Program-made: the position numbers and the translations under genes
NCBI RefSeq assembly: GCF_050870875.2
Contig: NZ_CP194041.2
Coordinates: forward strand, 2,356,001-2,420,000
From: Agarivorans sp050870875
GTDB taxonomy: Bacteria; Pseudomonadota; Gammaproteobacteria; Enterobacterales; Celerinatantimonadaceae
DNA: 64,000 bases
Reading direction: 5' to 3'
Notes under the pieces: generated by a model
The model's database searches: none
Told to the model about the DNA's origin: nothing
The model's input: only the letters and a program-made list of their open reading frames with translations
Shown: positions 45,515-55,399 of the stretch, in pieces
How the letters are laid out: each line of letters opens with the position of its first letter
How positions within the stretch are numbered: position 1 is the stretch's first letter

Positions 45515-47368
45515 CTACATCGCTGGTCGGTGTTCAATAGAGCTGAGTATTTGTGAAGATTGGGCGGCACATTCAATCGTTAATTGATTGTGATTGAGTG
45601 TTAATTGTTCTCCAGATAATCGTTCAAGGTAGCAGCGTGATTCCAGTACGAAATGTTCTAACGAGATGGTGAGTTCTTGGGCTGGCCCGCGATTGACGAC
45701 CACAATACTGTGTTGACCAGGTATCCAACGTAGATAGACCCAGATGTCAGCTTTTTCTGCAAGACTTATCAGATCCCCCTGTTGTAGTTCTATACGCTCT
45801 TTACGCAATGCGATTAAGCTTTGGTAATGCTTGAACAGCTTGTGATCCCATTGATCTTGATCCCAAGGGAAGCTGCGACGACAGTCTGGATCGTTGCCAC
45901 CAGTGACTCCCACCTCGTCCCCATAATAGATAGAGGGTACACCGATATAAGTGAGCAAAAGCGTTACGGCGATCTGCTTCAGTTGACGATTTTCTTTGAC
46001 TAGATGTAAAAATCTTGGGGTATCGTGACTGTCTAATAAATTATATTGGGCGAGTTGATTAGCAAATGGGATTGAGGCTCGGGCCTCGGCAAGCCAGGTT
46101 GCTAAATCGACTCCGCTTAGGTGAATTGGTGCATGTCTTGGTACGTCGGTGTCGGTGAGAAAGGCAACCACAGGATGGCAAAATCCATAATAATTCATCG
46201 CGCCGTCTTGTTGTTCGCCTTGTAACCATTGGCTAGCTTCTGAAAAATGCTCTCCGATCATATAGGCTTGTGGGTTGGTTTGTTTAATCGCGTTTCTAAA
46301 TTGGCGGATGTGATGCGCATTATTTAGAGCGCTGTTGTGTTCACCGAGCATGTGTGCCACATCAAAGCGCCAACCATCAATTTGATAGGGCGGTTTGAGC
46401 CAATGTTTAAGCATGGCGTCTTTTCCAGAATAGATCGCTTGCTGAACTTCTGGCTCAGCAAAATTCAGCTTAGGCAGACTGGTAATCCCCTTCCAAGACC
46501 AGTAGTGGCCGTCGTTATCAAAATGATACCAATTACGATAGGGAGAGGAGGGATGATTATAAGCGCCGTTTTTGCCTTGTTGATAGAAGTCGATCCAAGG
46601 GTGTTGATTCGAGGTATGATTTACAACAGCATCGAGCATTAACTTCATATGTCGTGTTTTTAAGGCTGCGCTTAATGATATTAGCGCCTTGTTTCCGCCA
46701 AAGTGAGGTTCAACTTGCCAGTAATCAACGCAGTCATATTTATGGTTGCTGGGGGAAGCAAATATTGGATTCAGGTAAAGAGCGGTGACTCCCAGTTGTT
46801 GAAGATAATCGAGTTGTTGCTCGATACCTATTAAATCACCACCGTAAAATTCGGTAGCGCCGGTTCCTGAGTGAGTTTTTGCTACTGGCTCTCCCCATTG
46901 TTTTTGCACCACAGGCCGACCATCTTGGTGATATTGATAGGTATCGGCGGACGGGGTTATGTCGGGTTTGCCATTGGCGAACCTTTCAGGAAATATCTGA
47001 TAAAAAACCTGTTGTTTGACCCATTCAGGAGGCTGAGCATCAGAATGAATTTTAAAGTGATAATGTTTTTGAGGAAGGCGCACCGACTCACCTGCCGCAT
47101 GCAGATAGACTTGTCGATCGCTATAGACAAATTTAAAGCAGTAGAGAGTATGGGGAGCATGAACACTCACCGGAATTTTAACTTGCCATTTTAGCCAAGA
47201 GCCACTGGTTGAGCAGCGCTGCATGTCCATGAATAGTTCCTCATGGTCTGGCTCAATTCGAATCAGGAGTTGTTCATATTGCTCTGCTGGATCAGTATAC
47301 AAGGTAATGAGGTAATGCTCGGCTTGTCGAACGACTTGGCTTTGCGGATGAAATCTAAAACTTGTCAT
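45515..47368 (-). CDS. malZ: Maltodextrin glucosidase
   Basis: GH13 enzyme that removes glucose from the reducing end of maltodextrins in the cytoplasm. 617 residues (E. coli MalZ 604-605). An N-terminal beta domain (about 1-115) precedes the barrel, which starts at VFYQIFPERFANG. Then come EFYGGDLIGIEQQL, DAVVNHTS, DGWRFDVAHMLGE (nucleophile Asp), YMIGEHFSEA (acid/base Glu) and LLDSHDTPRFL (third Asp). It complements the malQ, glgX and glgP genes elsewhere in the window. No mal regulator is adjacent and I see no clear MalT box. Confidence 0.94.
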   Translation of the reverse strand: MTSFRFHPQSQVVRQAEHYLITLYTDPAEQYEQLLIRIEPDHEELFMDMQRCSTSGSWLKWQVKIPVSVHAPHTLYCFKFVYSDRQVYLHAAGESVRLPQKHYHFKIHSDAQPPEWVKQQVFYQIFPERFANGKPDITPSADTYQYHQDGRPVVQKQWGEPVAKTHSGTGATEFYGGDLIGIEQQLDYLQQLGVTALYLNPIFASPSNHKYDCVDYWQVEPHFGGNKALISLSAALKTRHMKLMLDAVVNHTSNQHPWIDFYQQGKNGAYNHPSSPYRNWYHFDNDGHYWSWKGITSLPKLNFAEPEVQQAIYSGKDAMLKHWLKPPYQIDGWRFDVAHMLGEHNSALNNAHHIRQFRNAIKQTNPQAYMIGEHFSEASQWLQGEQQDGAMNYYGFCHPVVAFLTDTDVPRHAPIHLSGVDLATWLAEARASIPFANQLAQYNLLDSHDTPRFLHLVKENRQLKQIAVTLLLTYIGVPSIYYGDEVGVTGGNDPDCRRSFPWDQDQWDHKLFKHYQSLIALRKERIELQQGDLISLAEKADIWVYLRWIPGQHSIVVVNRGPAQELTISLEHFVLESRCYLERLSGEQLTLNHNQLTIECAAQSSQILSSIEHRPAM

Positions 47369-47463
47369 TTCTATACCTCGCTGGTTTGCAATCTTGCTTC
47401 GTTCGATTCGTTGTCAAACAACAGATTGAGCTTAACACTGTAAATTTACTAATGATTTATGAG

Positions 47464-48177
47464 TCATTTGGCTTGTTCAAAACTTGCGATTTCCTGGGGA
47501 GTCAAGGTTCTATATTCACCCGGTGCAAGTTGTTCATCGAGCTTTATTTGCCCAACTTGCCAACGATGTAAACCAAGCACTTTATTCCCTAAAGCGGCAA
47601 ACATACGTTTTACTTGATGATATCGTCCTTCGGTAATTTGTAGGTCAACTTCTGTTGCACTGAGTGGCTCAACTAAAGCGGGTTTGGTTAATTTATCTTC
47701 ACCACGCAACAAAATACCTTGTCGAAGTTGCTCTAAATCATGCAAACTGAGCGATTCTGCTAGTTGGACTCGGTAAGCTTTATATTTCCCACTGTTGGGG
47801 CTAGTGACGCGATGGGACCATTGTCCGTCAGTGGTAAGCAGTAGTAAGCCACTGGTATCTAAGTCTAAACGTCCGGCTGCATGGAGTGCAACGGGTGCAG
47901 CGGTGGTAATTAAAGAGAGCGCACTTGGATGACCCGCTTCTGCTGCAGTACTCAGGTAGCCCGTGGGTTTATGGAGCATGAAATAATGCTGAGAGATTAA
48001 GCTTAATGGTTGACCATCTAGATGTACTTGTTGCTCCGCATACAGCGTTTGTTGTGCTTGTACCCTCAATTGGAGGTCAATTGTCACTCGCTTATTTTTG
48101 ATTAGTTTTTTAGCATCACTGCGGGAAATGGACATTGCTTTTGAAAGGTATTTGTCTAATCGACAAGGGTATTTCAT
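47464..48177 (-). CDS. rsuA: 16S rRNA pseudouridine(516) synthase
   Basis: 237 residues. N-terminal S4 RNA-binding domain (about 5-60, LDKYLSKAMSISRSDAKKLI), then the RsuA/RluB-family catalytic core with AAGRLDLDTSGLLLLTTDG (catalytic Asp near residue 106) and GRYHQVKRMFAALGNKV near the C-terminus. It aligns best with RsuA, with the closing LAPGEYRTLTPQEI. It stands between malZ and the OB-fold gene. Confidence 0.93.
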   Translation of the reverse strand: MKYPCRLDKYLSKAMSISRSDAKKLIKNKRVTIDLQLRVQAQQTLYAEQQVHLDGQPLSLISQHYFMLHKPTGYLSTAAEAGHPSALSLITTAAPVALHAAGRLDLDTSGLLLLTTDGQWSHRVTSPNSGKYKAYRVQLAESLSLHDLEQLRQGILLRGEDKLTKPALVEPLSATEVDLQITEGRYHQVKRMFAALGNKVLGLHRWQVGQIKLDEQLAPGEYRTLTPQEIASFEQAK

Positions 48178-48225
48178 AATGGCCCTAATATAAGCATAAA
48201 TGAGGATAATAACGTTAAATTGGCT

Positions 48226-48849
48226 ATGACAACAAACGCTTTATGCCGCTCAGATATTGAATTATTGGGCAACATTGTAACCAAGCAAGTGACCCTTCGT
48301 TATTTTAGCGATGGGACTGCTATCACTCAATTTGACTTGTTGGTAAAGAAAAAAACGAAACCGCCAGCCAAGGAACGTGTAGATGTGTTCACGGTTACTG
48401 CACGCGCAGATGAAGCGGAGCGCTTAAAACAATATGCCAAAGCCGGAGATGGGGTGGTTGTCAAAGGGCGACTTAGATATCAAAAAGACTCTGAAGGGCG
48501 GATTATTAGCGCCATAGAAGCAGAACAACTAAGTTTTATTGGCGCGCCTACCCAGTTGTACTGGAACAAGTTAACCTTAGTTGGCCAATTGCTTAGTAAG
48601 TCTTCATTACGTCAGAGCGTGAATAACCAAAGTTATTTAAAGTTACAGCTAGCCACTGATGACGCGGAACCGGCACAGCTTACCAGCTGCAATCTGTGGG
48701 GTTACCCCGCAGAATTAGTTGATAAGCAATCGAATGTAGGTGACAAGCTAGTGATTGACGGTAGTCTAAAGAAAGCTTTTGCCGAAGACTTGCTCATTTC
48801 TCCGGTGCTGGTCGATGGTCATACATGTGTTTTGATCAACCAGTTCTAG
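48226..48849 (+). CDS. Tandem OB-fold, SSB-like protein of unknown role
   Basis: 207 residues from ATG 48226; TTG 48220 is an alternative. Two successive OB-fold domains of the single-stranded DNA-binding type are apparent. Residues about 8-103 contain LLGNIVTKQVTLRYFSDG and GDGVVVKGRLRYQ. Residues about 108-207 contain KLTLVGQLLSKSSLRQ and GDKLVIDGSLKK. The flexible Gln/Gly-rich tail and acidic DDDIPF tip of bacterial SSB are missing; the protein ends LINQF. A nine-codon open frame (48200-48229) ends by ATGA overlap on the start. Nucleic-acid binding is an inference from fold. I do not recognise a named family. Confidence 0.65.
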   Translation: MTTNALCRSDIELLGNIVTKQVTLRYFSDGTAITQFDLLVKKKTKPPAKERVDVFTVTARADEAERLKQYAKAGDGVVVKGRLRYQKDSEGRIISAIEAEQLSFIGAPTQLYWNKLTLVGQLLSKSSLRQSVNNQSYLKLQLATDDAEPAQLTSCNLWGYPAELVDKQSNVGDKLVIDGSLKKAFAEDLLISPVLVDGHTCVLINQF

Positions 48850-49349
48850 TAAGCTTTTAATATCTCGCTGTGGTAATCGTTTATATTAATAACAAGACCT
48901 TGTTTTGCGATTGCCTCATCAAGCTGCTGTTCGGATAAATTCAGTTCAGTTAGCATGAGAGTGTTGTCGTCAAGTTGCCAAATTTGACGGCTTCCCTGAT
49001 AGCTAAACTTGATTGCAGTGAAGGCATTCAATTCAGCTCGATCACAAGCTTGCACGAGAGAAGACATCTTTCGATTAATTTTGTTTAGTTCTTGTTTTAA
49101 ATTCCAAATATAGACGACCTCATCAAACCAAGGCTGATTTTTGCAATAGCGAACGATTGGAAACATCGACACCACTGCGCTCACGACTCCAAGCAGATTG
49201 AATATAAAATTATCATCATTCTTAGAAAATAAGTAAATCCAACAACTTGACCAAACTAAGCTTAAGATAATTAATACCGTAGATATGCCAAAGTAGCAGT
49301 ATCGGGAGCGAGTCTGATAACGTTGTTTGTCTACTGGTTTTAGTTGCAT
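48846..49349 (-). CDS. DUF3087-family membrane protein
   Basis: 167 residues from ATG 49349, chosen because GACGGA lies upstream and the family begins MQLK..DK..Y; the frame could start at 49403. Two membrane segments (about 20-42 and 50-70) are followed by a cytoplasmic part with FDEVVYIWNLKQELNKINRK and FSYQGSRQIWQLDDNT, which I recall as DUF3087. Function unknown. Its last four bases overlap the end of the OB-fold gene on the opposite strand. Confidence 0.75.
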   Translation of the reverse strand: MQLKPVDKQRYQTRSRYCYFGISTVLIILSLVWSSCWIYLFSKNDDNFIFNLLGVVSAVVSMFPIVRYCKNQPWFDEVVYIWNLKQELNKINRKMSSLVQACDRAELNAFTAIKFSYQGSRQIWQLDDNTLMLTELNLSEQQLDEAIAKQGLVININDYHSEILKAY

Positions 49350-49554
49350 TATTGTTCCGTCAACGATATTTAAAGAGAATGATTCTAATAAATTATTAGT
49401 CATTATATATGACTAAACCGTGACTTTTATATCGCTATTTTTGATGATTTAAAAAAACTATCAATTATTCCAAATTCTCTAGTTTTCAGTTTGTTAGTTA
49501 GCAACTATGATAAACTTATAGTTTCCTCTTTTATATTGTTAACAAGGAATATTT

Positions 49555-50718
49555 ATGAAGCGTTCCAAGGAAATAGGCCGCATATCTTCGGTGTTAGGAA
49601 TGATGCTTTTGTCAGTCTTTTTTGTGAGTGGCTGCGATAACGCACCACCTCCAGCACCAAAGGTCATAGCAAAGGTTAAAGTTTTAGAAGTGACCACCAG
49701 AGAAGTCAGGCCAAGTAACGAATTTGTTGGCAGAACTGAAGCCACCCAAGATATTATTTTAAAAGCAAAAATTAGAGGTGAATTAGTAAAAATTAATTTT
49801 GTTGAAGGGAGCATTGTCGAAAAGGATCAGTTGCTTTTTGAAATTGATCCTGAGCAATATACTACCGCGCTTAACGCTTCAAAAGCTTTAGTGGCTCAAG
49901 CGAAAGCTGCATTTGATACCGCGGTTCTCAATTTTAAACGCGGTGAAGGTTTAATTAAAGATAACTTCATCAGTCAATCTGATTACGATAATTTATTATC
50001 GAAAAAGCTTCAGGCTGCCGCTGCATTACAGAGTGCCCAAGCTGATTTAGACAATGCCAAGCTAGAACTTGGGTATACCAAGATATATGCGCCATTTACC
50101 GGACGGATTAGCCGTTCAGCTGTTTTTACCGGAGATTTGATTGTGCCGGAACAAACTGAATTGGCGAGTTTGGTGCAAATGGAACCTGTTTGGGTAAATT
50201 TTCAAATCCCAGAGAAAACTATTATGGCTGCGCAACGTGCCCATAAATCGATATCTACACCTTTCAAATTGGGAGATTTCCCAGTCAAAATGCGTTTCCC
50301 TGATGGCAGCATGTATCAAGAAACGGGCAAGATGGACTTTGTGGATAATCGGGTCGATGCAACGACGGGTACTTTGGCGATTCGCGCCGAATTTGCCAAT
50401 AAAGATGATCTGGTGGTGCCGGGCTTGTATGTCACGGTGATCATTGAGTCACCTAATATGCAACAAGTGATGCTGATCCCGCAGCGTGCGGTTCAAGAAG
50501 ATCAACAAGGTCGATATGCATTAATTGTGGATAAACAAAATATAGTTCAACGAAAAAACCTTGAGTTAGGGGAACGTTACGGGATTGACTGGGAAGTGAA
50601 AAACGGATTGGACAAAGGGGATTTAGTCATCAGCGAGGGCTTACAAAAAGTTCGTATTGGTGCTGAAGTCGAACACGAGATGGATACTATCCAGCCTTTC
50701 ACTGAAGCTCAATCTTAA
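49555..50718 (+). CDS. RND efflux pump periplasmic adaptor (membrane fusion) lipoprotein
   Basis: 387 residues. Signal peptide ending VSGC (Cys27), so lipid-anchored like AcrA and MexA. Order: beta-barrel/lipoyl half (FVGRTEATQDIILKAKIRGELVKINF), alpha-helical hairpin (about 100-165), second lipoyl half (YTKIYAPFTGRISRS), beta-barrel and membrane-proximal domain. AAGGAA lies upstream of the ATG. The permease follows after 10 bp. Substrate unknown; no outer-membrane channel gene or local regulator is adjacent. Confidence 0.93.
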   Translation: MKRSKEIGRISSVLGMMLLSVFFVSGCDNAPPPAPKVIAKVKVLEVTTREVRPSNEFVGRTEATQDIILKAKIRGELVKINFVEGSIVEKDQLLFEIDPEQYTTALNASKALVAQAKAAFDTAVLNFKRGEGLIKDNFISQSDYDNLLSKKLQAAAALQSAQADLDNAKLELGYTKIYAPFTGRISRSAVFTGDLIVPEQTELASLVQMEPVWVNFQIPEKTIMAAQRAHKSISTPFKLGDFPVKMRFPDGSMYQETGKMDFVDNRVDATTGTLAIRAEFANKDDLVVPGLYVTVIIESPNMQQVMLIPQRAVQEDQQGRYALIVDKQNIVQRKNLELGERYGIDWEVKNGLDKGDLVISEGLQKVRIGAEVEHEMDTIQPFTEAQS

Positions 50719-50728
50719 GGAGTCGGTG

Positions 50729-53700
50729 ATGATTAGTAAGTTTTTTATTCATCGACCCAAATTTGCCTTTGTTATTTCTATTGTTTTAACTTTGGCTGGC
50801 TTGTTGTCGATCCCGGTATTACCGGTTGCTGAATTTCCCAATATTTCTCCGCCTTCCGTTTCGGTGACGACCAGTTATCCTGGTGCGAGTGCCGATGTGG
50901 TGGCAGACACTGTGGCCAAGGTTATTGAAGCCGAAGTTAACGGCGTTGAAAATATGATTTATATGGAGTCAAAAGGCGCCAATGACGGCAGTTACTCCTT
51001 AAGCGTTACTTTTGAAGTTGGTACCGACGTTGACATGGCGCAAGTGAATGTGCAGAACCGGGTTCAGCAGGCTATGCCTCGTCTACCTTACGAGGTCCAG
51101 CGCAGCGGAATTAAAGTTCAAAAGCAAGATCCCAATATTTTGATGATGCTCAACTTGATATCACCCAATGAAGGTTTAGATAATTTATTTCTGAACAACT
51201 ATTTGGGGATCAACATCAAGGATAACCTTGCCCGAGTGAATGGGGTATCAAAGGTTAGCATTATTGGTGGGATGGATTACTCAATGCGGATTTGGTTAAA
51301 TCCAGACCGAATGGCTAGTTTAGGTGTTAGCGTTGATGACGCGATTGCGGCTATCGAAGAACAGAATATTCAAGTTGCCGCAGGCCGGATTGGTGCAGCA
51401 CCTGTGCCCCAGGATCAACAGTTTCAATATACCTTATCCACGAAGGGACGTTTAAGTCACCCCGAAGAGTTTGAAGAAATTATCGTTCGTTCCAATCCGG
51501 ATGGGAGCGCCGTATATTTAAAAGATATCTCTAGGGTTGAATTGGGGGCGGCAAGCTATGATGCTGAAGCAAAACTGGATAATAAGGACTCTGCATTACT
51601 GTTTATTTATCAAACCAGTGGTGCCAATGCTTTAGAAGTCGCAAAAGGTGTTAGAGAAGAACTGGATCGCTTAAGTGTTCAGTTTCCCGAGGATATGGAT
51701 TACAAAATCCTTTACGACACGACAGAATTTGTTCAAACCTCGATTAATGAGATGTTAGAAACGCTGTTGATTGCGGTGGCTTTGGTTATCTTTGTGGTTT
51801 ATGTTTTCTTACAAGATTTCAGGCAAACCCTAGTACCTGCTATCGCGATACCGGTCTCATTGATTGGTACCTTTGCATTTCTATTGGCAACTGGCATGAG
51901 CATTAATACTGTTTCGTTATTTGCTTTGATCCTTGCAATTGGGATTGTGGTCGATGATGCGATTGTGGTTGTGGAAAATACCACCCGTTTAATGCAAGAA
52001 GAAGGTTTGAACGCTGTCGATGCGACTATCAAATCGATGCAAGAAGTCACAGGCCCTGTGGTCGCAACCACTTTGGTACTGTTAGCTGTATTCGCCCCTA
52101 CCGCTGTGATGCCGGGAATCACTGGACAAATGTATGCTCAGTTTTCCATTACCATTTGTATCTCGGTACTCATTTCTTCCGTGAATGCCTTAACCTTGAG
52201 TCCGGCACTATGTGCCTCTTTATTAAAAACCCCTAAAGTTCATGAAAAGGGCTTTCATGCTGTCTTTAACCGCTATTTTGATAAAGCCACTGGGAAATAT
52301 AGTGGTTTTGTATCGGGGATGGTCAGAAAGTTGTCGATTGTTGGAATTGTTTATGTGCTATTGCTTGGTGCGACTGGCTATTTTGCAACTTCATTACCGA
52401 CTGGTTTTGTACCGACTGAAGATAAGAAGGCATTTTTTGTAGATGTTCAATTGCCTAATGGTGCATCAATTAACCGAACCAAAGACGTAATTGGCAAAAT
52501 GGTTGACGAACTCAACCAGTTGGATGGTGTGACTAACGTTATTTCGGCTAGTGGTTATTCAATTATTTCAGGCGCGGTGTCTTCAAATGCGGGGCTTATG
52601 GTGGTGATTTTATCCCATTGGGATGAACGTAACGATCCCGCATTAATTGAGTCGAGTATTTTAGCAAAAGCAAATGCTGCGCTGAGTCGTTATGGCGAAG
52701 CGCAAGCGATGGGATTTTCGTTGCCGGCTTTACCGGGGGTGGGGACCGTCGCAGGTGTTGAGTTTTATATTCAAGACACCTTGGGGCGAAGTCCTGCGCA
52801 ATTGGCTAGTGTGATGCGGGCTACCGCAGTAGAAGCCGCAGGCGTTCCGGAACTAGCCGCTGCTTTTAGTACTTATCGTGCGGATGTACCACAACTGTTC
52901 GTTGATGTTGATAGACAGAAAGCAAAAGTGCAGGGGGTACAATTGAATAGTATTTTTACCACGCTGCAAACGATGCTAGGCTCTAAATACGTCAATGATT
53001 TTAACCGTTTTGGTAAGGTCTTTCGGGTATACATGCAAGCCGAAACTGAATATAGAAACTCTGAACAAGATATTTCTCGTTTCTATATTCGCAATAAGTT
53101 TGATGAAATGGTCCCTCTAACAACTTTGGTGACTGTTGAGCCTAAATTGGGGCCGGAGTATATCAACCAATTTAACTTATATGGCGCAGTGAAAATGAAT
53201 GCTTTCCCAGCACCGGGCTATAGTACAGGGCAAGCGATTGAAACGGTTAAACGAATTGCGGAAAATAGTTTTCCGGTCGGTTATACCTACGAGTGGTCAG
53301 GGCAAACTTATCAGGAGTTAAAAGCTGGTAATTTGGCACCGCTTATTTTTTCTCTAGCCCTCATTTTTACCTATTTGTTCTTGGTCGCTCAGTACGAAAG
53401 CTGGACGATACCTATTTCAGTGATGCTTGCGGTACCTATCGCGATTTTAGGGGCTTTTGTTTACATTTGGATTATGGGTTCCGATGTGAACTTATATACT
53501 CAAATCGGCTTGGTTTTATTGATCGGTTTAGCCTGTAAGAATGCTATTTTGATTGTTGAATTTGCCAAGCAATTGCGAGAAAGCGGTATGACAATTCGAG
53601 ATGCTGCGGTAAAAGCTGCTCGCCTACGTTTTCGAGCCGTATTGATGACTGCCTTCTCGTTTATTCTTGGGGTGATCCCCTTAGTGATTGCGACTGGTGC

Positions 53701-53851
53701 AGGGGCGGCTAGTCGCGTGTCTTTGGGTTATGCGGTGATGGGCGGGATGATCGCCGCCACCCTTGTTGGGACTTGTCTGGTGCCCGTTTTTTACGTAATG
53801 ATGCAAAGTATGAGAGAAAAAGTAAAAGGTAAACAAGACATTATCGAATAA
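50729..53851 (+). CDS. RND multidrug efflux permease (AcrB/MexB-like, HAE1)
   Basis: 1,040 residues from ATG 50729, with AAGGAG upstream; the longer open frame is spurious. The HAE1 N-terminus (FFIHRPKFAFVISIVLTLAG) is present, followed by two large periplasmic loops and 12 membrane segments. Segment 4 carries GIVVDDAIVVVEN with the paired proton-relay Asp residues, and segment 10 carries the conserved Lys (GLACKNAILIVEFAKQ). It is the inner-membrane pump of a proton-driven tripartite efflux system with the preceding adaptor. Confidence 0.96.
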   Translation: MISKFFIHRPKFAFVISIVLTLAGLLSIPVLPVAEFPNISPPSVSVTTSYPGASADVVADTVAKVIEAEVNGVENMIYMESKGANDGSYSLSVTFEVGTDVDMAQVNVQNRVQQAMPRLPYEVQRSGIKVQKQDPNILMMLNLISPNEGLDNLFLNNYLGINIKDNLARVNGVSKVSIIGGMDYSMRIWLNPDRMASLGVSVDDAIAAIEEQNIQVAAGRIGAAPVPQDQQFQYTLSTKGRLSHPEEFEEIIVRSNPDGSAVYLKDISRVELGAASYDAEAKLDNKDSALLFIYQTSGANALEVAKGVREELDRLSVQFPEDMDYKILYDTTEFVQTSINEMLETLLIAVALVIFVVYVFLQDFRQTLVPAIAIPVSLIGTFAFLLATGMSINTVSLFALILAIGIVVDDAIVVVENTTRLMQEEGLNAVDATIKSMQEVTGPVVATTLVLLAVFAPTAVMPGITGQMYAQFSITICISVLISSVNALTLSPALCASLLKTPKVHEKGFHAVFNRYFDKATGKYSGFVSGMVRKLSIVGIVYVLLLGATGYFATSLPTGFVPTEDKKAFFVDVQLPNGASINRTKDVIGKMVDELNQLDGVTNVISASGYSIISGAVSSNAGLMVVILSHWDERNDPALIESSILAKANAALSRYGEAQAMGFSLPALPGVGTVAGVEFYIQDTLGRSPAQLASVMRATAVEAAGVPELAAAFSTYRADVPQLFVDVDRQKAKVQGVQLNSIFTTLQTMLGSKYVNDFNRFGKVFRVYMQAETEYRNSEQDISRFYIRNKFDEMVPLTTLVTVEPKLGPEYINQFNLYGAVKMNAFPAPGYSTGQAIETVKRIAENSFPVGYTYEWSGQTYQELKAGNLAPLIFSLALIFTYLFLVAQYESWTIPISVMLAVPIAILGAFVYIWIMGSDVNLYTQIGLVLLIGLACKNAILIVEFAKQLRESGMTIRDAAVKAARLRFRAVLMTAFSFILGVIPLVIATGAGAASRVSLGYAVMGGMIAATLVGTCLVPVFYVMMQSMREKVKGKQDIIE

Positions 53852-53873
53852 TAGTCCAATGACTAACTTAGAT

Positions 53874-53908
53874 AAAAAGCGGAAATCAGTTGATGATTTT
53901 CGCTTTTT
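53874..53908. terminator. Terminator after the RND permease gene
   Basis: AAAAAGCGGAAATCA (53874-53888), loop GTTGA, then TGATTTTCGCTTTTT (53894-53908), pairing with one wobble. T runs on both strands make it usable from both sides. Confidence 0.85.
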
Positions 53909-53980
53909 ACCTAGAACACGCGTAAATGAATTTATTTGAAGTGAAGTAAAGCTAAAAATAGTAGGGCTAACGGATTTGAA

Positions 53981-55213
53981 TTATTCTTGCTCGGGGTCGA
54001 AGAAATAACAACAGCGAAGTTTAGGGTCGAAATTCTTAATTAGCGCCTGTGGTACGTCTTCCCATTTTACAGTTTGACTAATTTTGACGTCTGACTTACT
54101 GAGATCGATGACGCTAGCATTGCTGAAGCTTTTACCTTTTTCTAAAAGTAAAACTCTCGGTTTAAGTTTTTGTTTAGGGTTGCTCGACATCACCATTGCA
54201 TAAGTTTGATCGGATAAGCTTACTATGGAGCCGGGGGGGTAGATACCTAAAGTATTCATTAACTGCTCTAAGTATAACTTGTTATATTTTGTTCCTGCAT
54301 ACTTATAGAGAAAGGCGAAGGCTTCTTGAGGTGTGAGTTTTTTCTGATGTGGTAAAGGTGAACATAGGTGTTCAAAAGCATCAACAATCGACAGTAACTG
54401 AGTGGTTTTATCTAGCTCTTTTGCTTTTAAACCTTTTGGGTAGCCGCTACCATCTAATCGTTCATGATGATTTAGCACCATCGGCAGAATTTCTTTTGGA
54501 AATGAACCTGCTTTTTTAATCAGGTCAGCACTAAATTTAGGATGAGTTTCAAAAAAACTCTGTTCTGCGGATTCCCATTCATTGGGTTTTCTGCGGATCT
54601 GCTGGGGAACTTTGAGTTCGCCAATGTCATGAACCATCGCCGCAATACACAACATCGAACATTCTTTCTCAGTAAAACCTAAATTCTTGGCCACTAAAGC
54701 AGAGAGAACAGCGACATTTACGCTGTGGAAAAAAATATCTTCTTCGCTACTGGGTTCCAAAATAACATAAACACTATGTGGTGATTTAGATTTAAACATC
54801 AGTTGTAAAGTGATATTTATTTGTTCGAATATACTGTAATAAGCTTCTTCAGGTTTATTGGTAAATTTAGTCAAGGCCAGACGAAAACTCTCTGAATTAC
54901 GTAAGAATGCTTTATTCGCACGTTTTTGAGCGTGCCTTAATTCTTCTAGTATTGCTTGTTCCGGATCGATTTCTGCGATTGCTTCTGGTGCTTGCTCGTC
55001 GGTCGTAGCCGTGGTCACTAAGTTAACGTTAACGGTTGATTTATTGGGGAAAACTGTAATCACATCTAGGCCTAAAGAACGAACAACAGTTAATTGTTCT
55101 TCATTTTTTATTTTGAAGCTATTTCGCATAAAAGGGTGGGCAGTCCAACCAATCGGTAAGCTAATATAATGACCAACCTGTAAGCTGTTGGTGGGGATTT
55201 CTACTTTAGACAT
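53981..55213 (-). CDS. HD-GYP domain cyclic-di-GMP phosphodiesterase
   Basis: 410 residues from ATG 55213; the frame is open to 55414 but the extra part has no support and runs into the ubiX promoter. An N-terminal DUF3391-type domain (about 1-90, LQVGHYISLPIGW) is followed by the HD-GYP domain (about 150-320) with HDIGELKVP and the full GYP signature HHERLDGSGYPKGL. The metal-binding HD and GYP residues look intact, so hydrolysis of c-di-GMP is expected. No receiver domain is present. It is divergent from ubiX. Confidence 0.92.
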   Translation of the reverse strand: MSKVEIPTNSLQVGHYISLPIGWTAHPFMRNSFKIKNEEQLTVVRSLGLDVITVFPNKSTVNVNLVTTATTDEQAPEAIAEIDPEQAILEELRHAQKRANKAFLRNSESFRLALTKFTNKPEEAYYSIFEQINITLQLMFKSKSPHSVYVILEPSSEEDIFFHSVNVAVLSALVAKNLGFTEKECSMLCIAAMVHDIGELKVPQQIRRKPNEWESAEQSFFETHPKFSADLIKKAGSFPKEILPMVLNHHERLDGSGYPKGLKAKELDKTTQLLSIVDAFEHLCSPLPHQKKLTPQEAFAFLYKYAGTKYNKLYLEQLMNTLGIYPPGSIVSLSDQTYAMVMSSNPKQKLKPRVLLLEKGKSFSNASVIDLSKSDVKISQTVKWEDVPQALIKNFDPKLRCCYFFDPEQE

Positions 55214-55399
55214 AAGCCCGTTACATAAATTCCTTTTCCTTATTGTAGTTAATACCTTAGTTTTTATAAATGCTTTAAGCTGTATAATTAGTCGCTTAGC
55301 CGAATTAATGACGTTACAATTACCCTCAAGCCGAAAATCTTGGTATAAACCTGCCTCTCTTGCAGGATCGCTCTTAAAATCGAGTACAGTATTTACTGA

